This document shows positions 7,453 through 17,403 of a stretch of 64,000 nt of DNA, piece after piece (the stretch's first letter is position 1; each line of letters opens with the position of its first letter). The stretch spans positions 62,001 through 126,000 of the forward strand of contig CAWBAK010000002.1 in assembly GCA_963786805.1 (NCBI GenBank), given 5' to 3'. This DNA comes from CALGFI01 sp963786805. GTDB taxonomy: Bacteria; Actinomycetota; UBA4738; HRBIN12. Both the position numbers and the translations under genes were made by a program. The notes beneath the pieces are model-generated. The model was not told the DNA's origin, did no database searches, and saw nothing but the letters and a program-made list of their open reading frames with translations.

Positions 7453-8608
7453 TCAGGAGAGCGCCTTCCCGATGCGTTCCATGGCCTCCGAGAGCCGGTC
7501 GTCCGGCACCGTGAGCGAGAAGCGGACGTATCCCTCGCCCAGGTCCCCATACCCATTGCCCGGCGCAACGAAGACGCCGACGTCGTCGAGCAGCCGGTCG
7601 GCGAAGCCCACCGAGGTCTCGCCCTCGGGCACCGGAGCCCAGACGTAGCACGATCCGAGCGGCGGCTTCAGGGACCAGCCGAGCTCGTTCAGGGTGCCGA
7701 CGACGAGGTCGCGCCGTCGTTGGTAGATCGCGCGGAGCTCGTCGAGGTGATCCTGCGGTCCCTCGAGCGCGGCGATCGCCGCGCGCTGGACGGCGGTGAA
7801 TTGTCCGCTGTCCAGGTTCGTCTTCACGACGCCGAGCGCCTCGATGGCCTCCGCGGATCCGACCGCCCACCCGATCCGCCACCCGGTCATGTTGTAGGAC
7901 TTCGACGTCGAGCCGAACTCGAGCGCGACGTCCTTCGCGCCGGGGACCTGGAGCACGGACGGCGCGACGTAGCCGTCGAAGGTGATCTCGCAGTACGCGG
8001 CGTCGTGGAGCAGCCGCACGTCGTGTGCGCGGCTGAAGGCCACCGCCTCCTCGAGCGTCGTGAGATCGGCGACGGCGGCCGTCGGGTTGGCGGGGAAACC
8101 GAGCCACATCGTCTTCGTGCGTTCGCTCACCGCCGCCATCGAGAGATCCGGCACGAACCCGTGCTCGGCGAGCGCCGGCAGCGAGACCGGCGTCCCACCG
8201 GCAAGACGCGCCGAGGCAGCGTAGACCGGGTAGCCGGGATCGGGGACCAGGGCCTCGTCCCCCGGGTCCACGTACGCGAACGCCACGTGCCCGATCCCCT
8301 CCTTCGAGCCGATCAGCGCCATCACCTCGGTCTCCGGGTCGAGCTCGACGCCGAAGCGGCGGCCGTACCAGGCCGCCACCGCGCTGCGGAACTCGATCGA
8401 CCCGTAGTAGCTGGGGTACCGGTGCGTGGCCGGATCGGCGATGGCTTCGCTGCATCGCCTGCACGACGTGCTCGGGCGTGGGCATGTCAGGGTCGCCGAC
8501 GCCGAGGGAGATCACGTCGACCCCCTCCGCGCGCTTGGCGGCCAGCTTGCGGTCCAGCGACGCGAACAGGTACGGCGGGAGCGTCTCGATCCGTTTGGCG
8601 ACCCTCAT
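7453..8608 (-). CDS. dapL: LL-diaminopimelate aminotransferase, frameshifted in this sequence
   Basis: PLP-dependent aminotransferase that would convert tetrahydrodipicolinate directly to LL-diaminopimelate. The N-terminus (MRVAKRIETLPPYLFASLDR, GVGDPDMPTPEHV) fits the DapL family. The PLP lysine lies in GSTSKSYNMTGWRIG. The frame breaks after HVVQAMQ. The family-like EAIADPATHRYPSYYG continues in another frame, and removing one base near 8449 joins them into about 384 aa. The 1156-bp span is 3n+1. The start overlaps the dapF stop (ATGA), tying it to the next enzyme of the pathway. Without the adjacent dapF, a general class I/II aminotransferase would be the safer name. Confidence 0.87.
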
Positions 8609-9480
8609 CCGCTCACGCCTCGGGCGGCGAGCCACGCCTCGTCGATCGTCGCCTCGAAGACGTGCTCGGCGGGACCGGTGAGGAGGATCTCGTCCTGCAT
8701 GCGCTCGACGAGGAGGGTTCCGCCCGGGAACCGGACCTCCGCACGCGCCGGGACGAGACCGGCTTCGTTCGCCGCCACGAGCGCGGCGCACGCGCCAGTG
8801 CCACACGCCATCGTCTCGCCCGAGCCCCGCTCCCAGACCCGCGCCTTCACGCCGCCGTCGAGCGCCGCGATGAACTCCACGTTGGTCTTCTCCGGGAACC
8901 GGGCGTCGTGCTCGATGCGCGGACCGATCGCGCGGACGTCGACGTCGTCCGGGTCCTCCTCGACGAACAGCACGAGGTGCGGATTGCCCATCGAGACCGC
9001 CGTCGCCTTGTAGGTCCGGCCGTCGACCTCGAAGGGCTCGGTCAGGAACGACTCGTCGGGCGGTCCTTGCATCGGGATGTCGCGGCGCGCGAACGCCGCC
9101 GGGCCCATGCCCACCGTGACGTTCCGAACGACGGCGCCCTCGGTATCCAGGGAAAGGTGCTTCCGGCCGTCCCGGCTGCCGACCTCGAGCTCCGTCGCCG
9201 TGGTGAACCCGCGGTCGTACACGAGCTTGCCCAGACAGCGGATCCCGTTCCCGCACATCTCGGCGAGCGAGCCGTCCGCGTTGCGATAGTCCATGAAGAA
9301 GTCCTCGCCGTCGGCGCTCCCCCGCGTCACGCGGATCACGCCGTCCGCCCCGACGCCTCGGTGCCGGTCGCAGAGCGCCGCGACGAGCGCCGGCACGAGC
9401 GGGCGTTCGTCGTCGAGGTCCTCGAGCATGACGAAGTCGTTGCCCGTCCCGTGGTACTTCCAGATCTTCAGCTCACCCAT
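8605..9480 (-). CDS. dapF: Diaminopimelate epimerase
   Basis: Interconverts LL- and meso-diaminopimelate for peptidoglycan and lysine. The 291-aa protein starts MGELKIWKYHGTGNDFVM, the conserved epimerase opening. The two catalytic cysteines are in AEMCGNGIRC (Cys76) and TMACGTGACA (Cys226). The ATG at 9478-9480 overlaps the corrected end of miaA. Longer upstream in-frame starts only add sequence that lies inside miaA. It is translationally coupled to dapL. Confidence 0.96.
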   Translation of the reverse strand: MGELKIWKYHGTGNDFVMLEDLDDERPLVPALVAALCDRHRGVGADGVIRVTRGSADGEDFFMDYRNADGSLAEMCGNGIRCLGKLVYDRGFTTATELEVGSRDGRKHLSLDTEGAVVRNVTVGMGPAAFARRDIPMQGPPDESFLTEPFEVDGRTYKATAVSMGNPHLVLFVEEDPDDVDVRAIGPRIEHDARFPEKTNVEFIAALDGGVKARVWERGSGETMACGTGACAALVAANEAGLVPARAEVRFPGGTLLVERMQDEILLTGPAEHVFEATIDEAWLAARGVSG

Positions 9481-10421
9481 CCGGTCTGCCTTCCAGGTAC
9501 CGCGCGATGTCCTCGACAAGGGTAATGGCGCCAGCCGGCACCCGCCTCGAACCACCGGATCCGCGGGTCCCTGCGGAGGAAGGCCATCTGACGCCGCGCG
9601 AGCGCCTTCGTCCGCCTCACCGTGCCCGCGACCGCCTCGTCGAACGACCACGCTCCGGCCAGATGGCGGGCGAATTCAGCGTACCCGATGGCCTGGGACG
9701 AGGTGAGCCACCCGCCGAACCCGCGACCCACCAGCGAGCGCACCTCGTCGAGGAGGCCGCGCTCGAGCATCTCGGTCACCCGCGTTTCGATGCGATCCGC
9801 CAGGATCGCGCGCGGCATCTCGATCCCCGCGGCGCGGACCCGGCCGGGGTCGTAGCGCTCCCACGCCTCCGCGAAGCTCGAGAACGGCCGGCCGGTGAGC
9901 CGCGCGACCTCGAGCGCGCGGATCGTCCGACGGACGTTGCCGGGCTCGATCTTCGCCGCGGCGACCGGGTCGCTCGAGGCGAGGCGCTCGTACATCGCGA
10001 CCGCGCCCACCCGCTCGGCCTCGGCCTCGAGGTCCGAGCGCACGTCCGGGTCGGTCACCGGGAACTCGAGGTCGTCCACGACCGCCCGCTCGTACAGGAC
10101 CGTTCCGCCGGAGAGCAGGATCGCACGGCCGCGCGCGCGGATGCCCTCGATCGCCTCGCGGGCGAGCGCCTGGTAGCGCGCGACGCTGAATGGCTCGGAG
10201 GGGTCGGCGACGTCGACGAGATGGTGCGGGATCCGGGCGAGGTCCTCCGGCGGGGGCTTCGCCGTTCCGACGTCCATCCCTCGATAGACAAGCATCGAGT
10301 CGACCGAGACGATCTCGGCCCCGAGTCGTTCGGCGACTGCGGTCGCGGCTTCTGTTTTGCCCGAGGCGGTGGGACCGAGCAGAGCGAGCAACGGCGCGAC
10401 CGCTTCGCTACGTGGGGCCAT
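9473..10421 (-). CDS. miaA: tRNA dimethylallyltransferase MiaA, frameshifted near the 3' end
   Basis: Adds the dimethylallyl group to A37 of UNN-reading tRNAs, the substrate of MiaB. The protein has P-loop GPTASGKT at 16-23, SVDSMLVYRGMDVGTAKP and FLRRDPRIRWFEA near the end. After FEAGAG the annotated frame turns into unrelated residues. One frame over reads GAITLVEDIARYLEGRPDG with a stop at 9473-9475, a natural MiaA ending. Removing one base near 9533 joins them (about 315 aa; the 949-bp span is 3n+1). Its ATG overlaps the miaB stop (TGATG). Confidence 0.93.
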
Positions 10422-11761
10422 CAGCCGACCGCGACGTTCTCCCGCACGAGCTCGCCGTCGAGGTGGTGCGGGTGCGCCGCCACGATCCGCGCGTCGAGGA
10501 AGCTGCCGGGCGCGTGCTCGCCGTCGAGGTGCACGAGCCGGTTGGTCCGGGTGCGCCCCTGGACGCGACCCTTGCGTCCGGTCCCCTCCACCAGGACCTC
10601 CGCCGTGGAGCCCACCTGCGCGCGCATGCCTTCGAGCGCGATCGCCTCCTGGAGCGGGACGAGACGGTCGAAGCGCTCCTGGACCACCGGCTTCGGCACC
10701 GGGTCCTCCATCGTCGCGGCGCGTGTTCCCGGACGCGGGGAGTACTGGAACGTGTAGGCCTGGTCGAAGCGGGCTCGGCGCACCACGTCGAGCGTGTCCT
10801 CGAAGTCCTCCTCGGTCTCACCGGGGAACCCGACGATGATGTCGGTGCTCACCGCGACTCCCGGGATCGCGGCGCGGATCCGCTCCAGCCACTCGAGGTA
10901 CCGCTCGCGCCGGTAGGAGCGCTGCATGACCTTCAGCACGCGATCGGAGCCCGACTGCAACGGGAAGTGGATGTGCTCGCACACCTTGTCGCTCTCGGCC
11001 ATCGCGTCGATCACATCGGGCGTGAAGTCGTGCGGGTGCGGGCTCGTGAAGCGGATCCGCCGGAGGTCCTCCACCTCGTTCACCGCGCGGAGCAGCTGGG
11101 CGAACAACGGCTTGCGGGGCGAACCGGGCACGGTCAGGTCGCGCCCGAACGTGTTCACGTTCTGCCCGAGGAGGGTGATCTCGACGACGCCCCGGCGGGC
11201 GAGCCCTTGGACCTCGGCGAGGACGTCCCCGATCGACCGCGAGAGCTGCGGCCCGCGGACGAGCGGCACGATGCAGAACGTGCACGCGTTGTCGCATCCG
11301 ACGGCGATCGAGACCCACGCGTGATGCGAGACCCCGCGAAGCGCCGGCAGCGCACTCGGGAACACCTCGGTCACCTCGCTGACGTCCATCTGCGGTCCGT
11401 CGGTCTCGGCGCGGTGCAGCAGATCGAGGAGACCCGGGAGCGCGTGGGTGCCGATGACGACGTCCACCCACGGCGCCCGCTGCTGGATCGTCCCACCGTC
11501 CTTCTGCGCGAGGCATCCCGCGACCACGATGCGCATCGCGGGGTTCTTCTGCTTCAGCGGACGAAGGTGCCCGAGGTTCCCGTAGAGACGGTTGTCGGCG
11601 TTCTCGCGGACCGCGCACGTGTTGAACACGATGACCGAAGCGTCCTGCGCGTCTTCGGTCGAGACGTACCCGTCCGCCGTGAGCAGCCCGGCGATCCGCT
11701 CCGAGTCGTGCTCGTTCATCTGGCACCCGAAGGTGCGCAGCAGGTACCGGCGTCCGGTCAC
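10421..11761 (-). CDS. miaB: tRNA-2-methylthio-N6-dimethylallyladenosine synthase MiaB
   Basis: Radical-SAM methylthiotransferase that thiomethylates the MiaA product in tRNA. The 446-aa protein has an N-terminal MTTase domain with cluster cysteines 13 (FGCQMNEHDSE), 49 (FNTCAVRE) and 83 (AGCLAQ). The radical-SAM motif is CDNACTFC (Cys156, 160, 163) and a C-terminal TRAM domain runs about 375-445. It overlaps miaA, so the two steps of the modification are translationally coupled. Confidence 0.97.
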   Translation of the reverse strand: MTGRRYLLRTFGCQMNEHDSERIAGLLTADGYVSTEDAQDASVIVFNTCAVRENADNRLYGNLGHLRPLKQKNPAMRIVVAGCLAQKDGGTIQQRAPWVDVVIGTHALPGLLDLLHRAETDGPQMDVSEVTEVFPSALPALRGVSHHAWVSIAVGCDNACTFCIVPLVRGPQLSRSIGDVLAEVQGLARRGVVEITLLGQNVNTFGRDLTVPGSPRKPLFAQLLRAVNEVEDLRRIRFTSPHPHDFTPDVIDAMAESDKVCEHIHFPLQSGSDRVLKVMQRSYRRERYLEWLERIRAAIPGVAVSTDIIVGFPGETEEDFEDTLDVVRRARFDQAYTFQYSPRPGTRAATMEDPVPKPVVQERFDRLVPLQEAIALEGMRAQVGSTAEVLVEGTGRKGRVQGRTRTNRLVHLDGEHAPGSFLDARIVAAHPHHLDGELVRENVAVG

Positions 11762-11797
11762 GCCCCCCAGGCTACCGCTCCCGCCGACGGGCTCTCC

Positions 11798-13327
11798 TCA
11801 TTTCGCGTACTCGACGGAGCGGGTCTCGCGCACCACCGTGATCTTGATCTGCCCCGGGTACTGCAGCTCCTCCTCGACCTGCTTGGCGATGTCGCGGGCC
11901 ATGACCTGCGCGGTGAGGTCGTCGATGTCCTGCGGCTTGACCATCACGCGGACCTCGCGTCCGGCCTGCATCGCGTAGACCTTCTCGACGCCCGGATAGC
12001 TCGTGCAGATCTCCTCGAGGCGCTCGAGGCGCTTCACGTAGGTCTCGAGGCTCTCGCGGCGGGCACCGGGCCGGCCGCCCGAGATGCCGTCGGCGATCTG
12101 CGCGATCACGGCTTCGATCGTGCGCTGCTCGACCTCGCCGTGGTGGGACTCGATGCAGTGCACGACCTCGGGGGACTCCTTCATCCGGCGGGCGATCTCG
12201 GCGCCGATGATCGCGTGCGAGCCCTCGATCTCGTGGGTGACGGCCTTCCCGATGTCGTGCAACAGCGCTCCGCGCTTGGGGATCGCGGGATCGATCCCGA
12301 GCTCCGCGCTGATCGCCGCCGCGACGTGCGCCGACTCGACGAGATGCTTGAGGACGTTCTGTCCGTAGGACGTTCGGAACTGCAGGCGGCCCAGCAGCCG
12401 GATCATCTCCGGATGCATGTCGGTGATGCCGACGTCCAGGACCGCTCCCTCGCCCGCCCGGCGGATCCGCTCCTCGATCTCGTTCGCCGACCGTTCGAAG
12501 GTCTCCTCGATCCGCGCCGGGTGGATCCGGCCGTCCTGCACGAGCTTCTCCAGGGTCAGACGGGCGGTCTCGCGCCGGACGGGGTCGAACGACGAGAGCA
12601 CGACCGCTTCGGGCGTGTCGTCGATGATGAGGTTCACTCCGGTCACCGCCTCGAACGCCCGGATGTTGCGGCCCTCGCGGCCGATGATCCGTCCCTTCAT
12701 GTCCTCGCTCGGGAGCGAGAACACCGACACGGTCGACTCCGCCGTCTGCTCTGATGCCACCCGCTGGATCGCGATCGTCACGATCTTGCGAGCGCGCTCC
12801 TCGCCTTCCTCGCGGGCTCGTTGCTCGATCTCACGGACGGTCGACATCGCCTCGCGCTTCGCGTCGTCGACGACCTGGGTCCGCAGCGCCTCCCGGGCTT
12901 CCTGCGCGGTCATCTGCGCGATCTCCTCGAGACGCTTCCGGTGCTGGTCCGCCGCATGCTCCAGTTGCTGCCGCACCATCTGCAGCTTCTGGTCGCGGTC
13001 GTCGAGCTCACTCGCCCGCTTGTCGACGTCGTCCAACTTGCGATCGATCGTCTGTTCCTTCTGGACGAGCCGCTCCTCCTGACGCTTGACCTCCTCGCGG
13101 CGAGGCCGCAGGTCCTCGTCGGCCTCGCGGCGCAACGCGCCGATCTCGTCCTTTGCCTGCACCAGCGCCTCGCGCGTGAGGCGCTCGGCCTCGCGCTCGG
13201 CCTCCAACACCAACTGCCGGGACTTGGCCTCCGCGCTGAGGGCCTGGGACTGCGCGACCGCTTTCCTGACGAGGAAACCGACCGCGACCCCCACCGCCAG
13301 GGCCACGACACCCACCACCGCTTCCAT
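11798..13327 (-). CDS. rny: Ribonuclease Y
   Basis: Membrane-anchored endoribonuclease that starts mRNA decay. The 509-aa protein has an N-terminal transmembrane helix (about 2-22), a long coiled coil (about 30-200, rich in Glu/Arg heptads), a KH domain (about 205-270, MKGRIIGREGRNIRAFE) and an HD domain with LLHDIGKA. The ATG at 13325-13327 is preceded by GGAGG at suitable spacing. A GTG six codons upstream also exists. RNase Y is absent from many classical actinobacteria. Here it coexists with RNase J at 22-24 kb. Confidence 0.96.
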   Translation of the reverse strand: MEAVVGVVALAVGVAVGFLVRKAVAQSQALSAEAKSRQLVLEAEREAERLTREALVQAKDEIGALRREADEDLRPRREEVKRQEERLVQKEQTIDRKLDDVDKRASELDDRDQKLQMVRQQLEHAADQHRKRLEEIAQMTAQEAREALRTQVVDDAKREAMSTVREIEQRAREEGEERARKIVTIAIQRVASEQTAESTVSVFSLPSEDMKGRIIGREGRNIRAFEAVTGVNLIIDDTPEAVVLSSFDPVRRETARLTLEKLVQDGRIHPARIEETFERSANEIEERIRRAGEGAVLDVGITDMHPEMIRLLGRLQFRTSYGQNVLKHLVESAHVAAAISAELGIDPAIPKRGALLHDIGKAVTHEIEGSHAIIGAEIARRMKESPEVVHCIESHHGEVEQRTIEAVIAQIADGISGGRPGARRESLETYVKRLERLEEICTSYPGVEKVYAMQAGREVRVMVKPQDIDDLTAQVMARDIAKQVEEELQYPGQIKITVVRETRSVEYAK

Positions 13328-13345
13328 CGTTTCGCCTCCAGACAC

Positions 13346-13615
13346 GCACGAAGCCGAGCGAAGGTCGATCGCGCCTTGCCCGGCTGTGCGGTCGGAAGTA
13401 CGACGGATCTACGGCATGCGGAGACCGGGTGGCCCTTCGCGGCCCCAGATCCTGTGTGCTCCCTGCGACGAGTGGTCTCTCAAAGTCGTGTCAGGCACTA
13501 GTCGAACAGTTGGCGATCCTCTGAAACCTTCTAGAGGCGAGGGTACGGCCTCCCGGCCCGAGAGGCAAGACATGACCGGTCCATCGGCCTCCGACCTGCC
13601 CGTGAACGGCCCCGT
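13346..13615. other. Intergenic stretch between recX and rny
   Basis: A 270-bp non-coding stretch once the recX frame is corrected. It must hold the rny promoter. A TTGAGA-like -35 can be read on the minus strand at 13478-13483, but no good -10 follows. A small inverted repeat (GCCTC/GAGGC) lies at about 13548-13566 without a T-run. No RNA gene was recognised. Confidence 0.4.
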
Positions 13616-14132
13616 TCAGCCGAGGTCGGGGTCCTGGTCGTCGACCGCGAGGGCCGTCCGGGCGGCCCGCCTGGCCAGGTCCGGGGCGTAGCCCCGGCGG
13701 GCCAGGAACGAGACGAGCCGCGCGAACGCCTTCTCGGGCGGGAGCCCGGCGAGCCTGGACGTCCGCGATCGGGCGAGCTCGAGCGACCCGCGTCTCCTCG
13801 TCCTCGGCCCCGAGGCCGGCGAGGGCACGCTCCACGGTCTCGCGATCCAATCCCCGGGACCCGAGCCGGCTCGCGATCGCGCGGTGGCCCGACCGCCGGA
13901 CGAGGACCTCGTGCTCGACGGCCTGGCGCGCGAACGCGTCGTCGTCGATCAGCCCCACGGCCTCCAGCCGGATCAGCTCGGCCTCGACCTCCTCGGCCTC
14001 GAACCCGGCGCGGAGGAGCCTGCTTCGGAGCTCGCGCTCCGACCGGGGGCGAACCGAGAGGAGGCGCAGCGCGCGCTCGTGGCAATCGAGCGGGTTCTTG
14101 GCGACGCCGCGAGAACGACCGGGCCCGGCCAA
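13616..14132 (-). CDS. recX: Regulatory protein RecX, frameshifted in this sequence
   Basis: Modulates RecA filaments and is normally encoded directly after recA, as here (9 bp gap). The N-terminal part (CHERALRLLSVRPRSERELR, LIDDDAFARQAVEHEV) is a clear RecX. After GAEDEETR the frame turns into Arg/Pro-rich filler. The next frame reads LELARSRTSRLAGLPPEKAF and LVSFLARRGYAPDLARR and ends with a stop at 13616-13618. Dropping one C from CCC at 13787-13789 joins them into about 171 aa (517-bp span, 3n+1). The start at 14132 is the first good one after recA. Confidence 0.9.
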
Positions 14133-14141
14133 CCCTTCCCC

Positions 14142-15275
<1,134 letters not shown>

Positions 15276-15410
15276 CCGCGAGGCCTCCTTCTGCTCCCTC
15301 GGCCGACGCGCGGCCGCGCCGTCTTGTGCGGGGCGCACGCTATCGCGAGGTTCCGACACGAATGACGCTCCTGTGATTACAGCGGTGAAAGCCGGTCCGT
15401 GCAACCCCGG

Positions 15411-15439
15411 ACGCTACTCGAACAGGTGTTCGAGGTCAA
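15411..15439 (-). promoter_or_regulatory. recA promoter
   Basis: On the minus strand TTGACC (15434-15439) and TAGCGT (15411-15416) flank a 17-bp spacer that consists almost wholly of the LexA box. The geometry closely resembles that of the LysM gene promoter. Confidence 0.7.
15419..15432. promoter_or_regulatory. LexA (SOS) box in the recA promoter
   Basis: CGAACAGGTGTTCG is a perfect GAAC-N4-GTTC palindrome located between the -35 and -10 elements of recA, showing LexA control of recA-recX. Confidence 0.9.
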
Positions 15440-15458
15440 GCATCCCGATGGGGCGGGA

Positions 15459-16730
15459 TCAGGGCGGGAACTCGCAGTTGCGCTGCACCTCCGCGGAGCA
15501 GATGTCGCGGTCGGGACCCCCGTTCGCCACGTCGCGACCGGGACCGCCGACCAGGGCGTCGTCCCCCCGCTGGCCGAACATCTCGTCCCTCCCGCCGCCG
15601 GCCGTGGTCGCGTCGTTGCCGTGTCCGGACTCGACGCGGTCGTCGCCCCCCTGCCCCCGAACCCCGTCGTCACCGGGGCCGGCGCAGACCTCGTCGTCGT
15701 CACCGGAGACCCGGATCTCATCGTCACCGTCCAGGGCGACGACGACGTCGACGAGCGGCGTTCCGACCAGGTCGTCGTCGCCGCCGGTCCCCTCGATCGT
15801 CGCGAGGATGCCGTTGCACCGCAGGGTCGGCAACGTCGTGCCGACGCTCTGCCAGCTCGGAGAGAAGTCCGCGCCGTCCGACAGCGGGATGGGCGATCCG
15901 CCCGACGCGGAGGTGACCGCGATCACGATCTCGGAACCCGTGTTCGCCGCGTGGGCGATCAGTGTCCCGTCGGGCGACCAGGACGGCTCGAACGATACGG
16001 GCGTGTTCGGCGACGTCGTCACGAGCGTTACCGGATCGCCCGAGGATGACGGCATCCGGTACACCTGCGGGCTGAGGGCCACCGCCCGGTCGGACTCGAA
16101 CGCGATGGACAGGCCGTCCGGCGACCAGGTGGGGGATCGGTCGTCGGCCGGGTCGTCCGTGAGGAACTGCAGGTCGTTCCCGTCCGGCCGGATGGTGGCG
16201 ATCTCGAAGTCCGCGGCGCCGGCCGTCGCGAACGCGATCCGCTGTCCATCGGGGGACCACTCGGCCTCGAAGTCGAACGTCCCGTTGCGCGTCACCTGGG
16301 TCTCGTCCGAGCCGTCGGGATACATGACGAAGAGCTCGAAGTCGCCGTCGCGCTGGCTGGTCCACAGGATCTTCGACCCGTCGGGCGACCAGGTCGGGTC
16401 GTAGTCGGACGCCGGATCGTCGGTCAGCTGCACGACGCCGCTGCCGTCGGCGTTCATCACGTAGACGTTCGGGTCCCCGTCGCGCTCGCTCGTGAAGGCG
16501 ATCTTCGTTCCGTCCGGGGACCAGGCGGGGTCGTAGTCGTCCTCGGGGTCGGTCGTGAGGTTGGTCTCGGGGCTCCCGTCGGCATCCATGACGTAGATCT
16601 CGAAGTCCCCGTCCCGCAGCGACCCGAAGGCGATCTGGCCGTTGGTCCCCGGCGGGGTCGCGGCCGCGGGCGGCACCCACGCGGCGACCAGTGTGACTCC
16701 GGACACGAGCACGACGCGCAGCTTGCTCAT
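15459..16730 (-). CDS. Secreted TolB-like beta-propeller protein with RTX calcium-binding repeats
   Basis: A 423-aa exported protein. It has a signal peptide (MSKLRVVLVSGVTLVAAWVP, then AAATPPG). About six PD40/TolB-type blades follow to residue ~290, each with a WSPDG or SPTWSPDG element and DGDFEIYVMDADGS-like turns. The C-terminal segment (about 310-410) holds RTX nonapeptides (GTGGDDDLVG, GPGDDGV, GGGRDEMFGQRGDDALVGG) that should form a calcium-binding parallel beta-roll. The ATG at 16728-16730 follows AAAGGAGG. It may act as a wall or extracellular binding protein. No enzymatic residues are evident. Confidence 0.82.
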   Translation of the reverse strand: MSKLRVVLVSGVTLVAAWVPPAAATPPGTNGQIAFGSLRDGDFEIYVMDADGSPETNLTTDPEDDYDPAWSPDGTKIAFTSERDGDPNVYVMNADGSGVVQLTDDPASDYDPTWSPDGSKILWTSQRDGDFELFVMYPDGSDETQVTRNGTFDFEAEWSPDGQRIAFATAGAADFEIATIRPDGNDLQFLTDDPADDRSPTWSPDGLSIAFESDRAVALSPQVYRMPSSSGDPVTLVTTSPNTPVSFEPSWSPDGTLIAHAANTGSEIVIAVTSASGGSPIPLSDGADFSPSWQSVGTTLPTLRCNGILATIEGTGGDDDLVGTPLVDVVVALDGDDEIRVSGDDDEVCAGPGDDGVRGQGGDDRVESGHGNDATTAGGGRDEMFGQRGDDALVGGPGRDVANGGPDRDICSAEVQRNCEFPP

Positions 16731-16808
16731 CGGCCTCCTTTCGACACGACGCATCCTGTGCGACCCGGCCCGGTCGCGCAACCACGCGCCCTTCCTGATC
16801 GCCGAGGC

Positions 16809-17390
16809 TTAGTCCCCGAGGGCGAACGCACCCAGGTCCTCGTACACGGGCGCGGGGCGACGCAGATGGCTGCGGTACAGGACGATCCGGTCGATCTCGA
16901 AAAGGTCGGAGATGAGCTCAACGTCTTCGAGCCCCTCCAGTTCAATCGGTGGAACGAACCGCGCCACGGTGAGATGCGGGGTGAACCCGCGCTTCTCGGG
17001 CGCGAACTCTGGCGAGAACGCCTCGTCCAGGGAGGCGGCGATCCGGGCCAGCCGGCCCTCGCGGTCGTCGAGCCCGACCCACAGGACGCGCGCGCGACGC
17101 GCGTTCGGGAAGGCGCCGAGCTCGAGCACCCGGGTCGGGACCGGCGCGTGCTCCCGCGCGACCATTCCGACCGTCTCGTGCACCCACGGAACGAGCCTCG
17201 GCCACGTCGCGCCGAGGAACTTCAGCGTCACGTGCTGGTTCTGCTTCGGAACCCACTTCGCGCGGGGGAACCGCTCTCGCCACGGCGTCACGGCGCTGTG
17301 GGCGGCGTCGCGGACCGGCTGTGGCACGTCGAAGGCGACGAACAACCGCAGGGGCCGCGCTTCCGGACGCGAGGCTCGATCGCGCGCCAT
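16809..17390 (-). CDS. thpR: RNA 2',3'-cyclic phosphodiesterase (2H family)
   Basis: A 193-aa member of the 2H phosphoesterase (LigT/ThpR) family, which opens 2',3'-cyclic phosphates on RNA. Both catalytic HxT motifs are present: HVTLKF near residue 53 and HLTVARF near residue 138. The opening RLFVAFDVP is characteristic. The ATG at 17388-17390 lies 13 bp after cinA. Upstream in-frame starts overlap cinA. Such genes often sit next to cinA and recA in actinobacteria. Confidence 0.9.
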   Translation of the reverse strand: MARDRASRPEARPLRLFVAFDVPQPVRDAAHSAVTPWRERFPRAKWVPKQNQHVTLKFLGATWPRLVPWVHETVGMVAREHAPVPTRVLELGAFPNARRARVLWVGLDDREGRLARIAASLDEAFSPEFAPEKRGFTPHLTVARFVPPIELEGLEDVELISDLFEIDRIVLYRSHLRRPAPVYEDLGAFALGD

Positions 17391-17403
17391 GGCTCGAGCG
17401 TCC

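Noticed and set aside
7425..7568. Longer start for hflX
   Set aside because: The extra 48 residues are Arg/Ser/Thr-rich and lie inside the end of dapL. MSQDGRKK fits the family start.
8609..9256. A 610-residue fused frame covering dapF and dapL regions
   Set aside because: It joins antisense-like filler to the true DapL start. The DapL ATG at 8606-8608 overlaps the dapF stop, which is the natural arrangement.
13346..13615. tRNA or small RNA gene between rny and recX
   Set aside because: No cloverleaf, no conserved T-loop sequence and no terminator were found.
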